From positions 1 through 64,000 of the forward strand of contig NZ_JAIEME010000010.1 in NCBI RefSeq assembly GCF_019752415.1: 64,000 bases of DNA, written 5' to 3'. The position numbers and the translations under genes were made by a program. A model generated the notes under the pieces. It was not told the origin of the DNA. It worked only from the letters and a program-made list of their open reading frames with translations, and made no database searches. This document shows positions 11,835 through 22,981 of this stretch, piece after piece; the first letter of the stretch is position 1; each line of letters opens with the position of its first letter. Source of the DNA: Nitrosomonas sp. Lineage in GTDB: Bacteria > Pseudomonadota > Gammaproteobacteria > Burkholderiales > Nitrosomonadaceae.

Positions 11835-12578
11835 ATGACTACTCAACAATTATCAATTCACTCGACCTGCCAAGAAGACCTGCAGCTGAACCGGCTGCTT
11901 GCGGTCCTGCCTGACGATGCTTTGAAGCGTTTGTCGCCACACCTGGTAAAGATAGAAATTCCCGCTGGCAAGGTGCTCTAAGAGTCGGGCAGCGAATTGA
12001 AGAACCTCTATTTTCCGCTCGACTCGATCGTTGTGCTGCTGTGCCAGATGGAAAATGGCGCTTCTACCGAGACAGCGATTATTGGCAACGATGGCCTCGT
12101 CGGCGTATCGTTGTTCATGGGCGGCACCACCTTGTCACAAGCGGTGGTGCAAAGTGCAGGCTGCGCGTTCAGAATTAAGGCCGCTCCAATGAAAACGGAG
12201 TTTGACCGGAATGGTGCCATGATGCACCTGCTGCTTCGCTACACGCAGGCGCTCATTACACAGGTGGCCCAGACGGCGGTGTGCAACCGTCACCATTTGC
12301 TGGAACAGAAGCTATGCCGCTGGCTGTTGCTGAGTCTGGATCGCCTGCCGGGTAACGAATTGATGATCACACAGGAAGTCATCGCGGGTATGCTGGGCGT
12401 GCGCAGGGAAGGCATTACCGAGGCTGCCCGCACCCTGCAAAAGCTGGAACTGATCGCCTATCAACGCGGACACATCACGGTGCTCGATCGTGCCGGCTTG
12501 GAAGCCAGAGTTTGCGAGTGCTATGCCGTAGTGAAGCGCGAATCACAACGGCTGTTGCCGGAACGGCTGGCGACCTGA
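11835..12578 (+). pseudogene. Crp/Fnr-family transcriptional regulator interrupted by an in-frame TAA
   Basis: ATG at 11835 gives MTTQQLSIHSTCQEDLQLNRLLAVLPDDALKRLSPHLVKIEIPAGKVL, then TAA (11979-11981), then the same frame continues ESGSELKNLYFPLDSIVVLL... through a C-terminal HTH (MITQEVIAGMLGVRREGITEAARTLQKL) to 12578. Confidence 0.75.
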
Positions 12579-12587
12579 AAACTGCCC

Positions 12588-15185
12588 ATGGACTCTCTGC
12601 CTGGCATCAACCAACCCGCTAATCCGTCGACTATAACGCGCATCGTCGGCATCGGCGCTTCGGCCGGGGGCCTTGCGGCACTGGAACTATTTATGGAGCA
12701 GGTGCCGCCGGAGAGCGGCCTGGCCTATGTCGTGGTGCAGCATCTTGATCCTACGCAAAAAGCTTTGTTGGCTGAGTTACTTCAGCGTGTCACCGAGCTG
12801 CCGGTACGAGAGGCTGAAAATAGGATGCGCGTCGAGCCGAATTGCGTGTATATAATCCCACCGAACACGGAACTCAGCGTGGTTGACGGTGTGCTGAATC
12901 TGGCAAAACCCACCGAGCCGCGTGGTTTGCGGTTGCCAATCAACGTTTTGTTTTCTTCCCTGGCGCGCGACCAGGGTGAACGCGCGATTGCGGTGATTTT
13001 GTCCGGTATGGGGTCGGACGGCACGCTAGGTTTGCAGGCGATCCGGGCATTGGGCGGTCTAACTGTTGTGCAGCAGCCCGATTCGGCGCAGTTCGACTCC
13101 ATGCCTCGGAGCGCCATTGCCGCTGATTGCGCCGACATTATCGCATCACCAGCCGAGTTACCAGCGCGCATTCTGGCCTATACTGCCCAGGCACCCAAGC
13201 TGCAGGAGCCGGGCATCGCTGCCGAGGAAGTGGTTCAAGCATCTTCGGAACTCCCGGCTTTGCCGGTGAATCCACTGCAAAGCATTTTCAGCTTATTACG
13301 CCAGCAAACCCGGCACGATTTTTCCGTGTACAAACCCAGCACCCTGCATCGCCGCATCGAGCGGCGTATGGCAATCCACGGGATCACCACACTGGCGCTG
13401 TACGCAGAATTCATGCAACAGAATACGCAAGAGATTGATCTACTGTTCAAGGAGTTGCTGATCGGCGTGACCAGCTTCTTTCGTGACCCCGCAGTCTGGC
13501 AACAATTGGCGGATTTCATTCTGCCGGAACTGCTGGCGCGGCAGACCACCGAGAAAAAACTGCGCGCTTGGGTTGTCGGCTGCTCAACCGGAGAGGAAGC
13601 CTATTCATTGGCCATCCTATTCAATGAGGTAGTGCAGCGACTGTCACTACACCACGATTACACGCTGCAAATTTTCGCCACGGATCTCAACCCGGATGGC
13701 ATTGCTATGGCACGCCGCGGGCTATATCCTGCCTCGATCAGCGCTGACGTGTCAGCGGAAAGATTGGCGCGTTTTTTCAGCGCACACGATAAATACTACC
13801 GGATCAGCAAGAACATCCGCGATATGGTGTTGTTTGCGCAGCACGATGTGGTGCTCGATTCACCTTTCACCAAGCTCAACTTGCTTTCTTGCCGCAACCT
13901 GATGATCTACTTCGACGCCACGCTTCAGCGCAGATTATTGCCCTTGTTTCACTACAGCCTGCGTCCAGGCGGCGTGCTGCTATTGGGAAGTTCGGAGACA
14001 ATCGGGCGATTCGAGCAGCTGTTCACCCCGATCGAGTCGAGATTGCGGTTATATTTGCGTCAAGACAATGCTTCCAACACCGACCAGGATCTGTTGGTGA
14101 AGTCGTTTCCTCCCCTGTCCAAGAATAAAAAGGAACTTCCAGTGCCCCATCCCACCCTTACTTCCCAACCCGCTGAGAATTTACAAACGGCCGCCGATCA
14201 GGTGTTATTGCAGATGTATGCACGTGCTGACGTGGTCGTCAATAACGCTGGCGACATCGTCTACATCAGCGGGCGCACCGGCAACTACCTGGAACCGGCC
14301 GCAGGTAAAGCCAATTGGAACTTCTACGCCATGGTGCGTGAGGGTTTACGCGCACCACTTGCCGATGCATTGAAACAGGCCGCCACGGAAAGCGAGCCGG
14401 TACAGTTGCGCGGTTTGCAAGTACAAGGCGCGGAAGGCGTGCAGCGTGTCGATGTTACCGTGCAGGCATTCCGCGAACCCGCTGTTTTGCAAGGCATGTT
14501 GCTGATCGTATTCCGTGATGTGGCGATGCCGTCGCCACGACGTGGAGGGCGTAAGGGGAAGAGTCTAGTGGAGGCTTCTCATGAGTTTGACTTGCAACAA
14601 TATCAGGACGAAATCCTGAAACTGCGCGAAGAGGCGCATGCATCAAACGAAGAACTGCAATCGACCAACGAGGAGTTGCAATCGACCAACGAAGAATTGC
14701 AATCGGCCAATGAGGAACTAACCACTTCGAAAGAAGAAATGCAATCTATGAACGAGGAGCTGCACGCGATCAATGCTGAGTTGCAGACTAAACTCGACGA
14801 TCTCGCTCTCGCCGAGAGCGACATGAAGAATCTGCTTAACAGTACTGACATTGCGATATTGTTCCTGGATCAGAAATTGAACGTTAGGCGCTATACCGAG
14901 CAGGCGTCGAAGATCATCAGTGTCCGGGAAAGTGACATTGGCCGGCCGCTTAGCGACCTTACCACCATCTTGCAATACCCGACGTTGCAAGACGATGCGA
15001 AAGAAACGCTGCGTACTTTAATTTTTTCCGAAAAACAGATTTCCACCGCAGATGACCGTTGGTATTCTGTGCGAATTATGCCGTATCGAAGACTGGACAA
15101 TGTAATCGACGGCGCCGTAATCACCTTTGTCGACATCTCCGCTACGAAGCGATTGGAATCGAAACTCCGCCAAGATCTGGATTAA
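12588..15185 (+). CDS. CheB-CheR fusion with coiled coil and PAS domain
   Basis: CheB methylesterase domain (IVGIGASAGGLAALELFMEQVPPESGLAYVVVQHLDP; ILSGMGSDGTLGLQAI), CheR (FFRDPAVWQQLADFILPEL; AWVVGCSTGEEAYSLAI; LLSCRNLMIYF), NEELQST heptads, C-terminal PAS. No histidine kinase domain. Confidence 0.92.
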   Translation: MDSLPGINQPANPSTITRIVGIGASAGGLAALELFMEQVPPESGLAYVVVQHLDPTQKALLAELLQRVTELPVREAENRMRVEPNCVYIIPPNTELSVVDGVLNLAKPTEPRGLRLPINVLFSSLARDQGERAIAVILSGMGSDGTLGLQAIRALGGLTVVQQPDSAQFDSMPRSAIAADCADIIASPAELPARILAYTAQAPKLQEPGIAAEEVVQASSELPALPVNPLQSIFSLLRQQTRHDFSVYKPSTLHRRIERRMAIHGITTLALYAEFMQQNTQEIDLLFKELLIGVTSFFRDPAVWQQLADFILPELLARQTTEKKLRAWVVGCSTGEEAYSLAILFNEVVQRLSLHHDYTLQIFATDLNPDGIAMARRGLYPASISADVSAERLARFFSAHDKYYRISKNIRDMVLFAQHDVVLDSPFTKLNLLSCRNLMIYFDATLQRRLLPLFHYSLRPGGVLLLGSSETIGRFEQLFTPIESRLRLYLRQDNASNTDQDLLVKSFPPLSKNKKELPVPHPTLTSQPAENLQTAADQVLLQMYARADVVVNNAGDIVYISGRTGNYLEPAAGKANWNFYAMVREGLRAPLADALKQAATESEPVQLRGLQVQGAEGVQRVDVTVQAFREPAVLQGMLLIVFRDVAMPSPRRGGRKGKSLVEASHEFDLQQYQDEILKLREEAHASNEELQSTNEELQSTNEELQSANEELTTSKEEMQSMNEELHAINAELQTKLDDLALAESDMKNLLNSTDIAILFLDQKLNVRRYTEQASKIISVRESDIGRPLSDLTTILQYPTLQDDAKETLRTLIFSEKQISTADDRWYSVRIMPYRRLDNVIDGAVITFVDISATKRLESKLRQDLD

Positions 15186-15187
15186 TG

Positions 15188-15212
15188 ACTGTCCGATCAG
15201 ATATCGGACAGT
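15188..15212. terminator. Stem-loop between convergent cheBR and ftsZ
   Basis: Perfect 10-bp inverted repeat ACTGTCCGAT (15188-15197) / ATCGGACAGT (15203-15212), 5-nt loop, 3 bp after the cheBR stop. No strong T tract. Confidence 0.5.
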
Positions 15213-15307
15213 GCATATAAACAACGTATCGCAAGCTATTTGATAGCATTGACAACCTTGTCGAATTACCAACAGGGTTGTCAAACGGCTTTCAACTTAA
15301 TCAGATT

Positions 15308-16459
15308 CTAATCCGCTTGCCTTCTCAAGAAAGCCGGAATATCCATGGGATCAACACCGGATTGACGCATCGCTGCTACGGTGGCATTGCTTCTTCTACC
15401 TGTACGCATGACGGCTGGCTCTTCTGCTGAATAAATTGAATCTCTGTCATCGGTTCCAGTACGGTTGTGGATAACAGTCAATGGTGTATTCTGGCTCTGG
15501 CTGACTAAACTGCCAAGCCCGGTCGCGACCATGGTTACGCGCAAATTATCAGCCATATTTTCATCAATCACTGTGCCCACAATAATTGTTGCATCTTCAG
15601 CGGTGAGATCTTTAATCGTATTCATCACTTCATGGACTTCGCGCATTTTCAGTGATTGACTGGCGGTGATATTTACCAAAATACCCCGCGCACCGGCCAG
15701 GGAAATATCTTCTAGCAGTGGACTTGAAACGGCACGTTCTGCTGCAACACGCGCGCGATCAACACCCATCGCTATTGCGGATCCCATCATTGCCATACCC
15801 ATTTCTGACATCACGGTTTTGACGTCAGCAAAGTCGACGTTAACCAAACCCGGACAATTAATGACTTCCGCGATACCGGCTACTGCACCATACAGCACAT
15901 CGTTGGCGGCTTTAAATGCATCCAGCATGGAGATATCATTACCTAACACCATCATTAGTTTATCGTTAGGGATCACGATCAATGAATCAACGTGCTGTGA
16001 CAGTGCCTCCATTCCTGCCTTAGCGGCTACCAGGCGTTTTCCTTCAAATGCAAATGGCTTGCTGACAACAGCTACGGTTAGAATACCCATTTCTTTGGCA
16101 ACTTGTGCGACAACGGGCGCTGCACCTGTCCCTGTTCCACCCCCCATACCTGCGGTGATAAACAGCATATCCGCGCCCTGAATCAACTCGGCAATCCGGT
16201 CACGATCTTCCAGTGCGGCTTCACGTCCAATTTCAGGATTTGCTCCTGCACCCAATCCTTTGGTAATACCTGTACCCAGTTGCAGTATTGTTGGCGCTTT
16301 ATTTCCTTTCAATGCTTGCGCATCAGTATTCATACTGATGAACTCAACGCCTTGCATGCCATTCTGGATCATATGGTCCACTGCATTGCTTCCGCAACCA
16401 CCAACACCAACAACTTTGATGACTGCCTCTTGAGTATCGTTATTCATGATTTCGAACAT
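15308..16459 (-). CDS. ftsZ: Cell division protein FtsZ
   Basis: Tubulin signature GMGGGTGTGAAPVVAQVAKE; C-terminal MDIPAFLRRQ. Confidence 0.98.
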   Translation of the reverse strand: MFEIMNNDTQEAVIKVVGVGGCGSNAVDHMIQNGMQGVEFISMNTDAQALKGNKAPTILQLGTGITKGLGAGANPEIGREAALEDRDRIAELIQGADMLFITAGMGGGTGTGAAPVVAQVAKEMGILTVAVVSKPFAFEGKRLVAAKAGMEALSQHVDSLIVIPNDKLMMVLGNDISMLDAFKAANDVLYGAVAGIAEVINCPGLVNVDFADVKTVMSEMGMAMMGSAIAMGVDRARVAAERAVSSPLLEDISLAGARGILVNITASQSLKMREVHEVMNTIKDLTAEDATIIVGTVIDENMADNLRVTMVATGLGSLVSQSQNTPLTVIHNRTGTDDRDSIYSAEEPAVMRTGRRSNATVAAMRQSGVDPMDIPAFLRRQAD

Positions 16460-16527
16460 AATGTTTCTCCTTTAGTACATTGAAATTAAAGCCGCTTGAC
16501 TGCAAATACAACCCTTGAAATTTCTAC

Positions 16528-17766
16528 TTAAAAATTTCTTTGAAACCACCCCTTCATTCTGGAAAAAATCTGCTTGGCAGAACCTCCCTGCATTCTTGAA
16601 CCCTGTTGATGCTGCATCTGCTCGATACCGGCCAGGATTAAACCAATACCTGTCGAGTACCGAGGCGTATGAATCACTTCCTTTAAATTGCCATGATAAT
16701 TAGGTAGGCCTAATCGCACGGGCATGTGAAAAATCTCTTCGCCCAGTTCCACCATGCCGCGTAATGAAGCAGATCCGCCCGTTATTACGATTCCTGAGGA
16801 CAGTAATTCTTCAAACCCGCTACGGCGTAACTCGGCTTGCACCAGACAGTAAAGTTCCTCCGCGCGGGGCTCAATCACTTCAGCTAGGGTTTGTTTGGAT
16901 AACTGGCGCGAACCGCGATTACCCACATCGGGCACTTCCACCATCTCTTGCGTATCGGCAAGACTTCTTAATGCACACCCGTAGCGGCACTTGATATCTT
17001 CAGCACTCTTCGTCGGGGTACGTAATGCCATCGCAATATCATTGGTTATTTGATCGCCTGCAATTGGAATGACCGCGGTATGCCGGATTGCCCCATGTGT
17101 AAATACCGCGATATCTGTCGTTCCGCCGCCGATATCCACTAAGCAGACACCCAGATCTTTTTCATCGTCGGATAAAACGGCCATTGCGGACGCCAGCGGT
17201 TGTAATATTAAATCCCGAACTTCCAGGCCGCATCGATGTACACATTTCACGATATTCTGAGCGGCAGATACTGCACCGGTCACAATATGCACTTTCACTT
17301 CCAGTCGTATGCCGCTCATACCCACCGGTTCACGTACATCTTCCTGGCCGTCAATAATGAATTCCTGATTCAGGATGTGCAGGATTTGCTGATCAGCCGG
17401 TATGTTCACAGCTTTTGCCGCTTCCATCACCCGTTCCACATCTTTTTCGGTGACTTCTTTGTCCTTAATGGGCACCATGCCATCGGAATTAAAGCCTTTG
17501 ATATGGCTGCCGGCTATCCCGGTATAAACTTCATGAATCTTGCAATCGGCCATCAATTCCGCTTCTTCTAATGCACGTTGAATGGCATTCACCGTTGTTT
17601 CGATGTTGGCCACCACACCTTTTTTCAATCCGCGTGAGGGATGGCTGCCTAAACCAATCACCTCAAAGCCGCCTTCTGGAATAACTTCCGCGACGATGGC
17701 CACAATTTTTGATGTGCCAATGTCTAGGCCGACAACCAAATTTCTATTTTCTCTAGCTTTATTCAT
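16528..17766 (-). CDS. ftsA: Cell division protein FtsA
   Basis: Actin-like ATPase motifs (VVGLDIGTSKIVAIV; GVCLVDIGGGTTDIAVF). Between ftsQ and ftsZ. Confidence 0.97.
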   Translation of the reverse strand: MNKARENRNLVVGLDIGTSKIVAIVAEVIPEGGFEVIGLGSHPSRGLKKGVVANIETTVNAIQRALEEAELMADCKIHEVYTGIAGSHIKGFNSDGMVPIKDKEVTEKDVERVMEAAKAVNIPADQQILHILNQEFIIDGQEDVREPVGMSGIRLEVKVHIVTGAVSAAQNIVKCVHRCGLEVRDLILQPLASAMAVLSDDEKDLGVCLVDIGGGTTDIAVFTHGAIRHTAVIPIAGDQITNDIAMALRTPTKSAEDIKCRYGCALRSLADTQEMVEVPDVGNRGSRQLSKQTLAEVIEPRAEELYCLVQAELRRSGFEELLSSGIVITGGSASLRGMVELGEEIFHMPVRLGLPNYHGNLKEVIHTPRYSTGIGLILAGIEQMQHQQGSRMQGGSAKQIFSRMKGWFQRNF

Positions 17767-17786
17767 CTAGCTCCATCTCCCTGGTC

Positions 17787-18563
17787 TCACGTTTCTCTCC
17801 TCGTGCCGGATTTACGTGGTACATGCTGCATTACTTCAGGCATGCGAATAGCAAAACCATTTGGATAACGCAAATCGACATATGCCAACGGTTCTTGTTG
17901 ATTTAGTCGAGCAATACTGTGGTTATATACTGAAACATAGCGGGTAAGTCTTTCCTCTATCTCATTTCGCCCTAACTCCAGTATTGTTCCGGTGTTTAGT
18001 TGAATACGCCAAGCATAGCGTGGGGTCAGGTTTATCTCCGCAATATGCTGTTGTAATGGCACCAGTATTTTATTGAAACGCGCATATTGCAGCGCGACTT
18101 CGTACGCACTGGCTTCATTGGGCCCGGTAAAAACAGGCAGATCCATTTCTACGCTAACCCGGAATACTTCGCCGTAAGTATTGACCAGTGCATGACTTCC
18201 CCAGTAGGCCAATGCCTGATGTTCTTCCAGTATTACATTCAGACCATTGGGCCATTTTCTGTTTACCCTGGCTTCACGAACCCAGGGTAATTTTATAAAT
18301 GCTTCTCGCACGGCAGTTAGATTGACCGAAATAAAGTTTCCTTCCATTTCGTTTCTTACAAGTTGCTCGATCTGCTCATGAGTAATATTGTGTAACTCCG
18401 TATCATTTCTCTCTGTACCCTGAACAGCCTGCACATTAATTTCTTTAATGGGGAATAAGGGCGGCTTGATAAGCTGCAAACTGATTGCATACAACACTGC
18501 CATCGCCACTAAAGCAAATAGTATCTTTGCTAACAAATCCAAAGCGTGATGGTTATTCCACAT
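17787..18563 (-). CDS. ftsQ: Cell division protein FtsQ
   Basis: 258 aa, N-terminal TM plus POTRA/FtsQ region ([30 protein letters not shown]). dcw position. Confidence 0.93.
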   Translation of the reverse strand: MWNNHHALDLLAKILFALVAMAVLYAISLQLIKPPLFPIKEINVQAVQGTERNDTELHNITHEQIEQLVRNEMEGNFISVNLTAVREAFIKLPWVREARVNRKWPNGLNVILEEHQALAYWGSHALVNTYGEVFRVSVEMDLPVFTGPNEASAYEVALQYARFNKILVPLQQHIAEINLTPRYAWRIQLNTGTILELGRNEIEERLTRYVSVYNHSIARLNQQEPLAYVDLRYPNGFAIRMPEVMQHVPRKSGTRRET

Positions 18564-19470
18564 GAGATAAATCCAATATTCTCAAAACCAGATCCTCAAA
18601 CGAAATTCCAGCCGTCCTGGCTGCCATCGGTACCAGACTATGGCTAGTCATTCCAGGCGAAGTGTTCGCCTCGAGAAAATAAAATTGATTGGTTTGACTC
18701 AAGATCAAATCAACTCTTCCCCAACCCTGGCAACCCAACACCTGATAAGCCCGCAATGCTTGACTCTGGATTATCGATTCCAATTCATCCGGTAAACCGC
18801 TTGGGCAGAAGTATTTCGTCTCATTCGAGAAATACTTGGCTTGATAATCATAAAGCTCACCGGCAATTTCAATTTTCACGACTGGCAGTGGTGTTTCTCC
18901 CAGAATAGCAACCGTCAATTCCGTTCCTGCAATGAATTCTTCAGCGAGTACCAAAGCATCATGTTGTGCGGCCAATTGATACGCTGCTGCCAAATCCTGC
19001 TGGTGATGCACTTTACTCAAACCAATCGTGGATCCTTCCCGCGCTGGTTTAACAATCAGCGGTAATCCCAAGGTTTCAGCGACTTGTTCAAAATTACTGT
19101 CAGCTTGCAACAATTCATAGCGCGGCGATTGGATACCCGTTGCCTGCCAGATCAATTTGGTGCGCCATTTATCCATAGCGAGCGCGCTGGCCATTACACC
19201 ACTGCCGGTATAAGGCAATCCCAGCCATTCCAGCACGCCCTGGATTGTGCCATCTTCACCAAAACGTCCGTGCAGCGCGATAAATGTTCTATTGAATCCT
19301 TGATGTAAAAGTTCTTCCAGTGCTTGCTCTGCCGGATCAAATGGATAAGCATCGACACCACCTCTACGCAGTGCATCTAGAACAGCTTGCCCGCTTTGCA
19401 GTGATATTTCACGCTCTGCAGAACGGCCGCCGAGTAGAACAGCTACTTTGCCGAAGTTATGCGTTATCAC
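18553..19470 (-). CDS. ddl: D-alanine--D-alanine ligase
   Basis: [30 protein letters not shown]-grasp motifs; [19 protein letters not shown]. Confidence 0.96.
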   Translation of the reverse strand: MITHNFGKVAVLLGGRSAEREISLQSGQAVLDALRRGGVDAYPFDPAEQALEELLHQGFNRTFIALHGRFGEDGTIQGVLEWLGLPYTGSGVMASALAMDKWRTKLIWQATGIQSPRYELLQADSNFEQVAETLGLPLIVKPAREGSTIGLSKVHHQQDLAAAYQLAAQHDALVLAEEFIAGTELTVAILGETPLPVVKIEIAGELYDYQAKYFSNETKYFCPSGLPDELESIIQSQALRAYQVLGCQGWGRVDLILSQTNQFYFLEANTSPGMTSHSLVPMAARTAGISFEDLVLRILDLSHVE

Positions 19471-20498
19471 TACGTAAGTCTCCTGGCATCGCCGATGATC
19501 CGGACTTCCTGGTGCAACTCGATAGCCGTTGCTTTTTTAACCCTGCTTTGCACCATCAGGATCAAGGCTTCAATATCCGTAGCTGTGGCGGTGCCGGTAT
19601 TGACAATGAAATTGGCATGTTTGGGTGAAACCATGGCACCGCCGATACTACATCCCTTCAAACCACAGGCTTCAATTAAACGCGCTGCATAATCCCCCGG
19701 GGGGTTGCGGAATACTGAACCTGCGTTCGGTTGATTGAGTGGTTGACTGTCGACGCGTTGCGCCAGCAGTTGCTTAATGCGTTGCCGCGATTCTGTCTGT
19801 TCCCCATGCGGCAATCTGAGATACCCGCCGACAAACCATTCTGGCTCAATCGTGCTGGTCAATTCGTGTTGTAGTGCTACGCTGCGATAGCCAATCGTGT
19901 ACTCACTCTGTTGGCGAATAAATACGTGTCCGCTGCGATTAATAATCTGTGGTTGAGCAACAATTTCCCAAATCTCCGATCCATAGCATCCTGCATTCAT
20001 TGCCAGCGCCCCGCCTATTGTGCCCGGTATGCCGGCGAGAAATTCTGCACCAGCCAGATTATGCCTGGCGGCAAATCGTGCAATCTTTGCACAGGCCACA
20101 CCGGCACTTGCATAAATGAGACCGCCGGACTCATTCTCCTCAATCAATCGTAAATCATTCAATTGTGCATGAAGTGCTATCACCGTACTGCGTAAACCAC
20201 CGTCCCTAACCAGCAGATTGCTGCCCAATCCGATGACGACAATGGATTCATGAGGTGATTCCTGCAGGAAATTTGCAAAATCGTCCAGATCAGCCGGCAC
20301 GTAATAATGGTCTGCATGTCCCCCAGCACGCCAGGAAGTATGTTTGCTCATGGGTTCAGCAGTACGCATTAGACCACGCAGAGCAGGCATGCTCGCATCA
20401 CCGGTCAATAGATCGTTTACTGACATAGCAAATCTTGTATTTGTTGACAAACCGCGCATTCCCCATTGATTCTCAGTATTCATAACCATTAACAACAA
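19470..20498 (-). CDS. murB: UDP-N-acetylmuramate dehydrogenase
   Basis: [58 protein letters not shown]. Start may lie internal to the ORF (e.g. MNTENQWG). Confidence 0.95.
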   Translation of the reverse strand: MLLMVMNTENQWGMRGLSTNTRFAMSVNDLLTGDASMPALRGLMRTAEPMSKHTSWRAGGHADHYYVPADLDDFANFLQESPHESIVVIGLGSNLLVRDGGLRSTVIALHAQLNDLRLIEENESGGLIYASAGVACAKIARFAARHNLAGAEFLAGIPGTIGGALAMNAGCYGSEIWEIVAQPQIINRSGHVFIRQQSEYTIGYRSVALQHELTSTIEPEWFVGGYLRLPHGEQTESRQRIKQLLAQRVDSQPLNQPNAGSVFRNPPGDYAARLIEACGLKGCSIGGAMVSPKHANFIVNTGTATATDIEALILMVQSRVKKATAIELHQEVRIIGDARRLT

Positions 20499-21912
20499 TC
20501 AACTTGTTCTTCAGTTGGGCGATATGCGGCGCTATTTTTGCCACAGAACCGGCCCCCATCACCAGCACAACGTCACCATCTTGCACAACATCAAGAATGG
20601 CTTTAGATAAGTCATCCACTTCCTCAATATAAATGGGTTCCACTTTTCCTTGCACGCGGATGGCGCGTGCCAATGATTTACTATCCGCTGCAACGATAGG
20701 ATCTTCACCTGCCGGATAAACTTCTGTGAGTAACAACACATCAACTGGTGATAAAACCCGGGCAAAACCCTCGAATGCATCCCGGGTACGTGTGTAGCGA
20801 TGCGGTTGAAATGCCACTACCAATCGCCGGCCAGGAAAGGCACCGCGAGCCGCTTTGATGGTTGCTTCCATTTCAGCCGGATGATGACCATAGTCATCAA
20901 CAAGCGCAAAGCTCTTCTGCGCGGAGAAATTAATTTCTCCGTATTGCTGAAATCGCCTTTCCACCCCGCTGAATTCTAATAGTGCCTTGATAATCGCCAC
21001 ATCCGGAACACCAATCTCGTTGGCAACCGCAATCGCCGCCAGTGCATTCTGTATATTGTGTAAGCCGGGTAAATTCAGGATGATCTCCAGTTGACGGGCT
21101 GAGCCATTAACACCGACCACGGCAGTGAACTTCATCTGATGATTTGCATACTGAATATCGATGGCGCGAACTTGCGCATCTTCGGACAATCCATACGTGG
21201 TAATAGGTTTCGTAATAGCCGGCAGCACGTCACGCACATTGGCATCATCCACACACACCACGGCCATTCCGTAAAAGGGCAGATGCTGTACAAACTCTAC
21301 AAATGTTTGCTTTAAGCGGTTGAAATCATGGCCATAAGTTTCCATATGATCTTCATCGATATTTGTCACTACGGTCAGAATTGGTTGCAAATACAAAAAT
21401 GAAGCATCCGATTCATCTGCTTCGACAACAATGAATTCACCACTTCCCAGTTTCGCATGACAGCCCGCCGCTTCCAGTTTTCCACCGATAACAAAAGTGG
21501 GGTCCATATCTGCTGCTGCCAGTATGCTGGCAATCAAACTGGTGGTGGTAGTCTTGCCGTGCGTGCCGGCAATTGCTATGCCGCTGCGTAATCTGAGCAA
21601 TTCTGCCAGCATTAATGCACGCGGCACAACCGGAATATTCTTGTTTTTGGCTGCGATCACTTCAGGATTGTCCGGCTTGACCGCGGTCGAAATAACTACC
21701 ACGTCGGCGCCGACTATCTGTTGGCTAGTATGACCGGCATAGACCTTTATACCCAGCTTGGCCAAGCGCTGAGTTACCTGGTTGTTCATCAGATCTGAGC
21801 CGCTTACCTGATAACCCAGATTAACGAACACTTCAGCAATGCCGCTCATCCCCGCGCCACCGATACCGACAAAATGAATGTGTTTAACTTTATGTTTCAT
21901 GCAGCGCTCCAC
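20473..21912 (-). CDS. murC: UDP-N-acetylmuramate--L-alanine ligase
   Basis: [45 protein letters not shown]. Confidence 0.97.
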   Translation of the reverse strand: MERCMKHKVKHIHFVGIGGAGMSGIAEVFVNLGYQVSGSDLMNNQVTQRLAKLGIKVYAGHTSQQIVGADVVVISTAVKPDNPEVIAAKNKNIPVVPRALMLAELLRLRSGIAIAGTHGKTTTTSLIASILAAADMDPTFVIGGKLEAAGCHAKLGSGEFIVVEADESDASFLYLQPILTVVTNIDEDHMETYGHDFNRLKQTFVEFVQHLPFYGMAVVCVDDANVRDVLPAITKPITTYGLSEDAQVRAIDIQYANHQMKFTAVVGVNGSARQLEIILNLPGLHNIQNALAAIAVANEIGVPDVAIIKALLEFSGVERRFQQYGEINFSAQKSFALVDDYGHHPAEMEATIKAARGAFPGRRLVVAFQPHRYTRTRDAFEGFARVLSPVDVLLLTEVYPAGEDPIVAADSKSLARAIRVQGKVEPIYIEEVDDLSKAILDVVQDGDVVLVMGAGSVAKIAPHIAQLKNKLIVVNGYEY

Positions 21913-22981
21913 TCAGTTCAATACAGGCCTCGGCCACGATTCGGGTTGCTTCCGGTTTTGCCTGACTACGCGCAGCTATTGCCATACCGAGCAATTTTTC
22001 CCGTGTCAAATTTGCCAGCAATTCAGCCAGTTTCTGCGCAGTCAATTCACTTTGTGGTAATAACACGGCAGCGCCATTGCTAGAAAGAAATCTGGCATTA
22101 CTGGTCTGATGGTCATCCACCGCATGCGGATACGGCACCAGTATGCTGGCGACGCCTGCTGCGCTTAATTCCGCAATAGTCAGTGCGCCGGCACGGCACA
22201 ATACCAAATCACAGGCGGCGTAGCGTATTGCCATGTCATCGATAAATGCGATCACTTCTCCGTCCAGCTGTAGTTCTTCATAAGCCTTTTTAACGGTTTC
22301 CAGATTTGCGGTACCCGCTTGCTGCACCACCGCCGGACGCTGATTCTCCGATATTAATTTAAGCGCTTGCGGCACAAGGGTATTCAAGATTTGCGCACCC
22401 AGACTGCCGCCTACGACAAGCAAATTCAATTTTCCTTGCCGACCGAGGAAGCGTTTTTCAGGCGTTTCTATTTGTGCTATCTCTGAACGTACTGGATTCC
22501 CAGAACATACTGTTTTTTCTTGATCAGCCTGAATGGCATCCGGAAATCCGAGAAAAATTTTATCCGCTAGCTTCGCCAGAACTTTATTGGTTAACCCCGC
22601 TACCGAGTTCTGTTCATGAATCACCAATGGCTTATTTAACAGTGATGCCATCATGCCACCAGGGAATGCAGGATAACCGCCCATGCCCAGAACCACATCA
22701 GGCTTCACGCGGTGAATAATCCGGACACTCTGCCAGAACGCTTTAAGCAAATGTAGCGGTAGCATCAACCAGGCGATCAATCGCTTACCCCGTAACCCGG
22801 AAAAACTAATCACTTCGGTTTCATAGCCATGCTGTGGCACCAACTTTAGCTCCATTCCTGCTTCAGTTCCTAGCCAAACGACGCGCCATCCGGTTTGCTG
22901 GAGATAATCAGCCACTGCCAATCCCGGAAACACATGTCCGCCGGTGCCGCCTGCCATAATCAGAATGGTAGGCGCGCTCAT
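21890..22981 (-). CDS. murG: UDP-N-acetylglucosamine--N-acetylmuramyl-(pentapeptide) pyrophosphoryl-undecaprenol GlcNAc transferase
   Basis: [57 protein letters not shown]. Confidence 0.97.
   Translation of the reverse strand: MSAPTILIMAGGTGGHVFPGLAVADYLQQTGWRVVWLGTEAGMELKLVPQHGYETEVISFSGLRGKRLIAWLMLPLHLLKAFWQSVRIIHRVKPDVVLGMGGYPAFPGGMMASLLNKPLVIHEQNSVAGLTNKVLAKLADKIFLGFPDAIQADQEKTVCSGNPVRSEIAQIETPEKRFLGRQGKLNLLVVGGSLGAQILNTLVPQALKLISENQRPAVVQQAGTANLETVKKAYEELQLDGEVIAFIDDMAIRYAACDLVLCRAGALTIAELSAAGVASILVPYPHAVDDHQTSNARFLSSNGAAVLLPQSELTAQKLAELLANLTREKLLGMAIAARSQAKPEATRIVAEACIELSGALHET

Noticed and set aside
14640-14720. Short tandem repeat considered as CRISPR or mobile repeat
   Set aside because: 21-bp units without spacers that encode in-frame NEELQST heptads, a normal coiled-coil linker of CheB-CheR fusions. 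No CRISPR array or cas gene seen anywhere in the window.
15666-16181. 171-aa plus-strand ORF opposite ftsZ
   Set aside because: Fully antisense to ftsZ, low-complexity Ser/Ala/Ile-rich translation, no start context.
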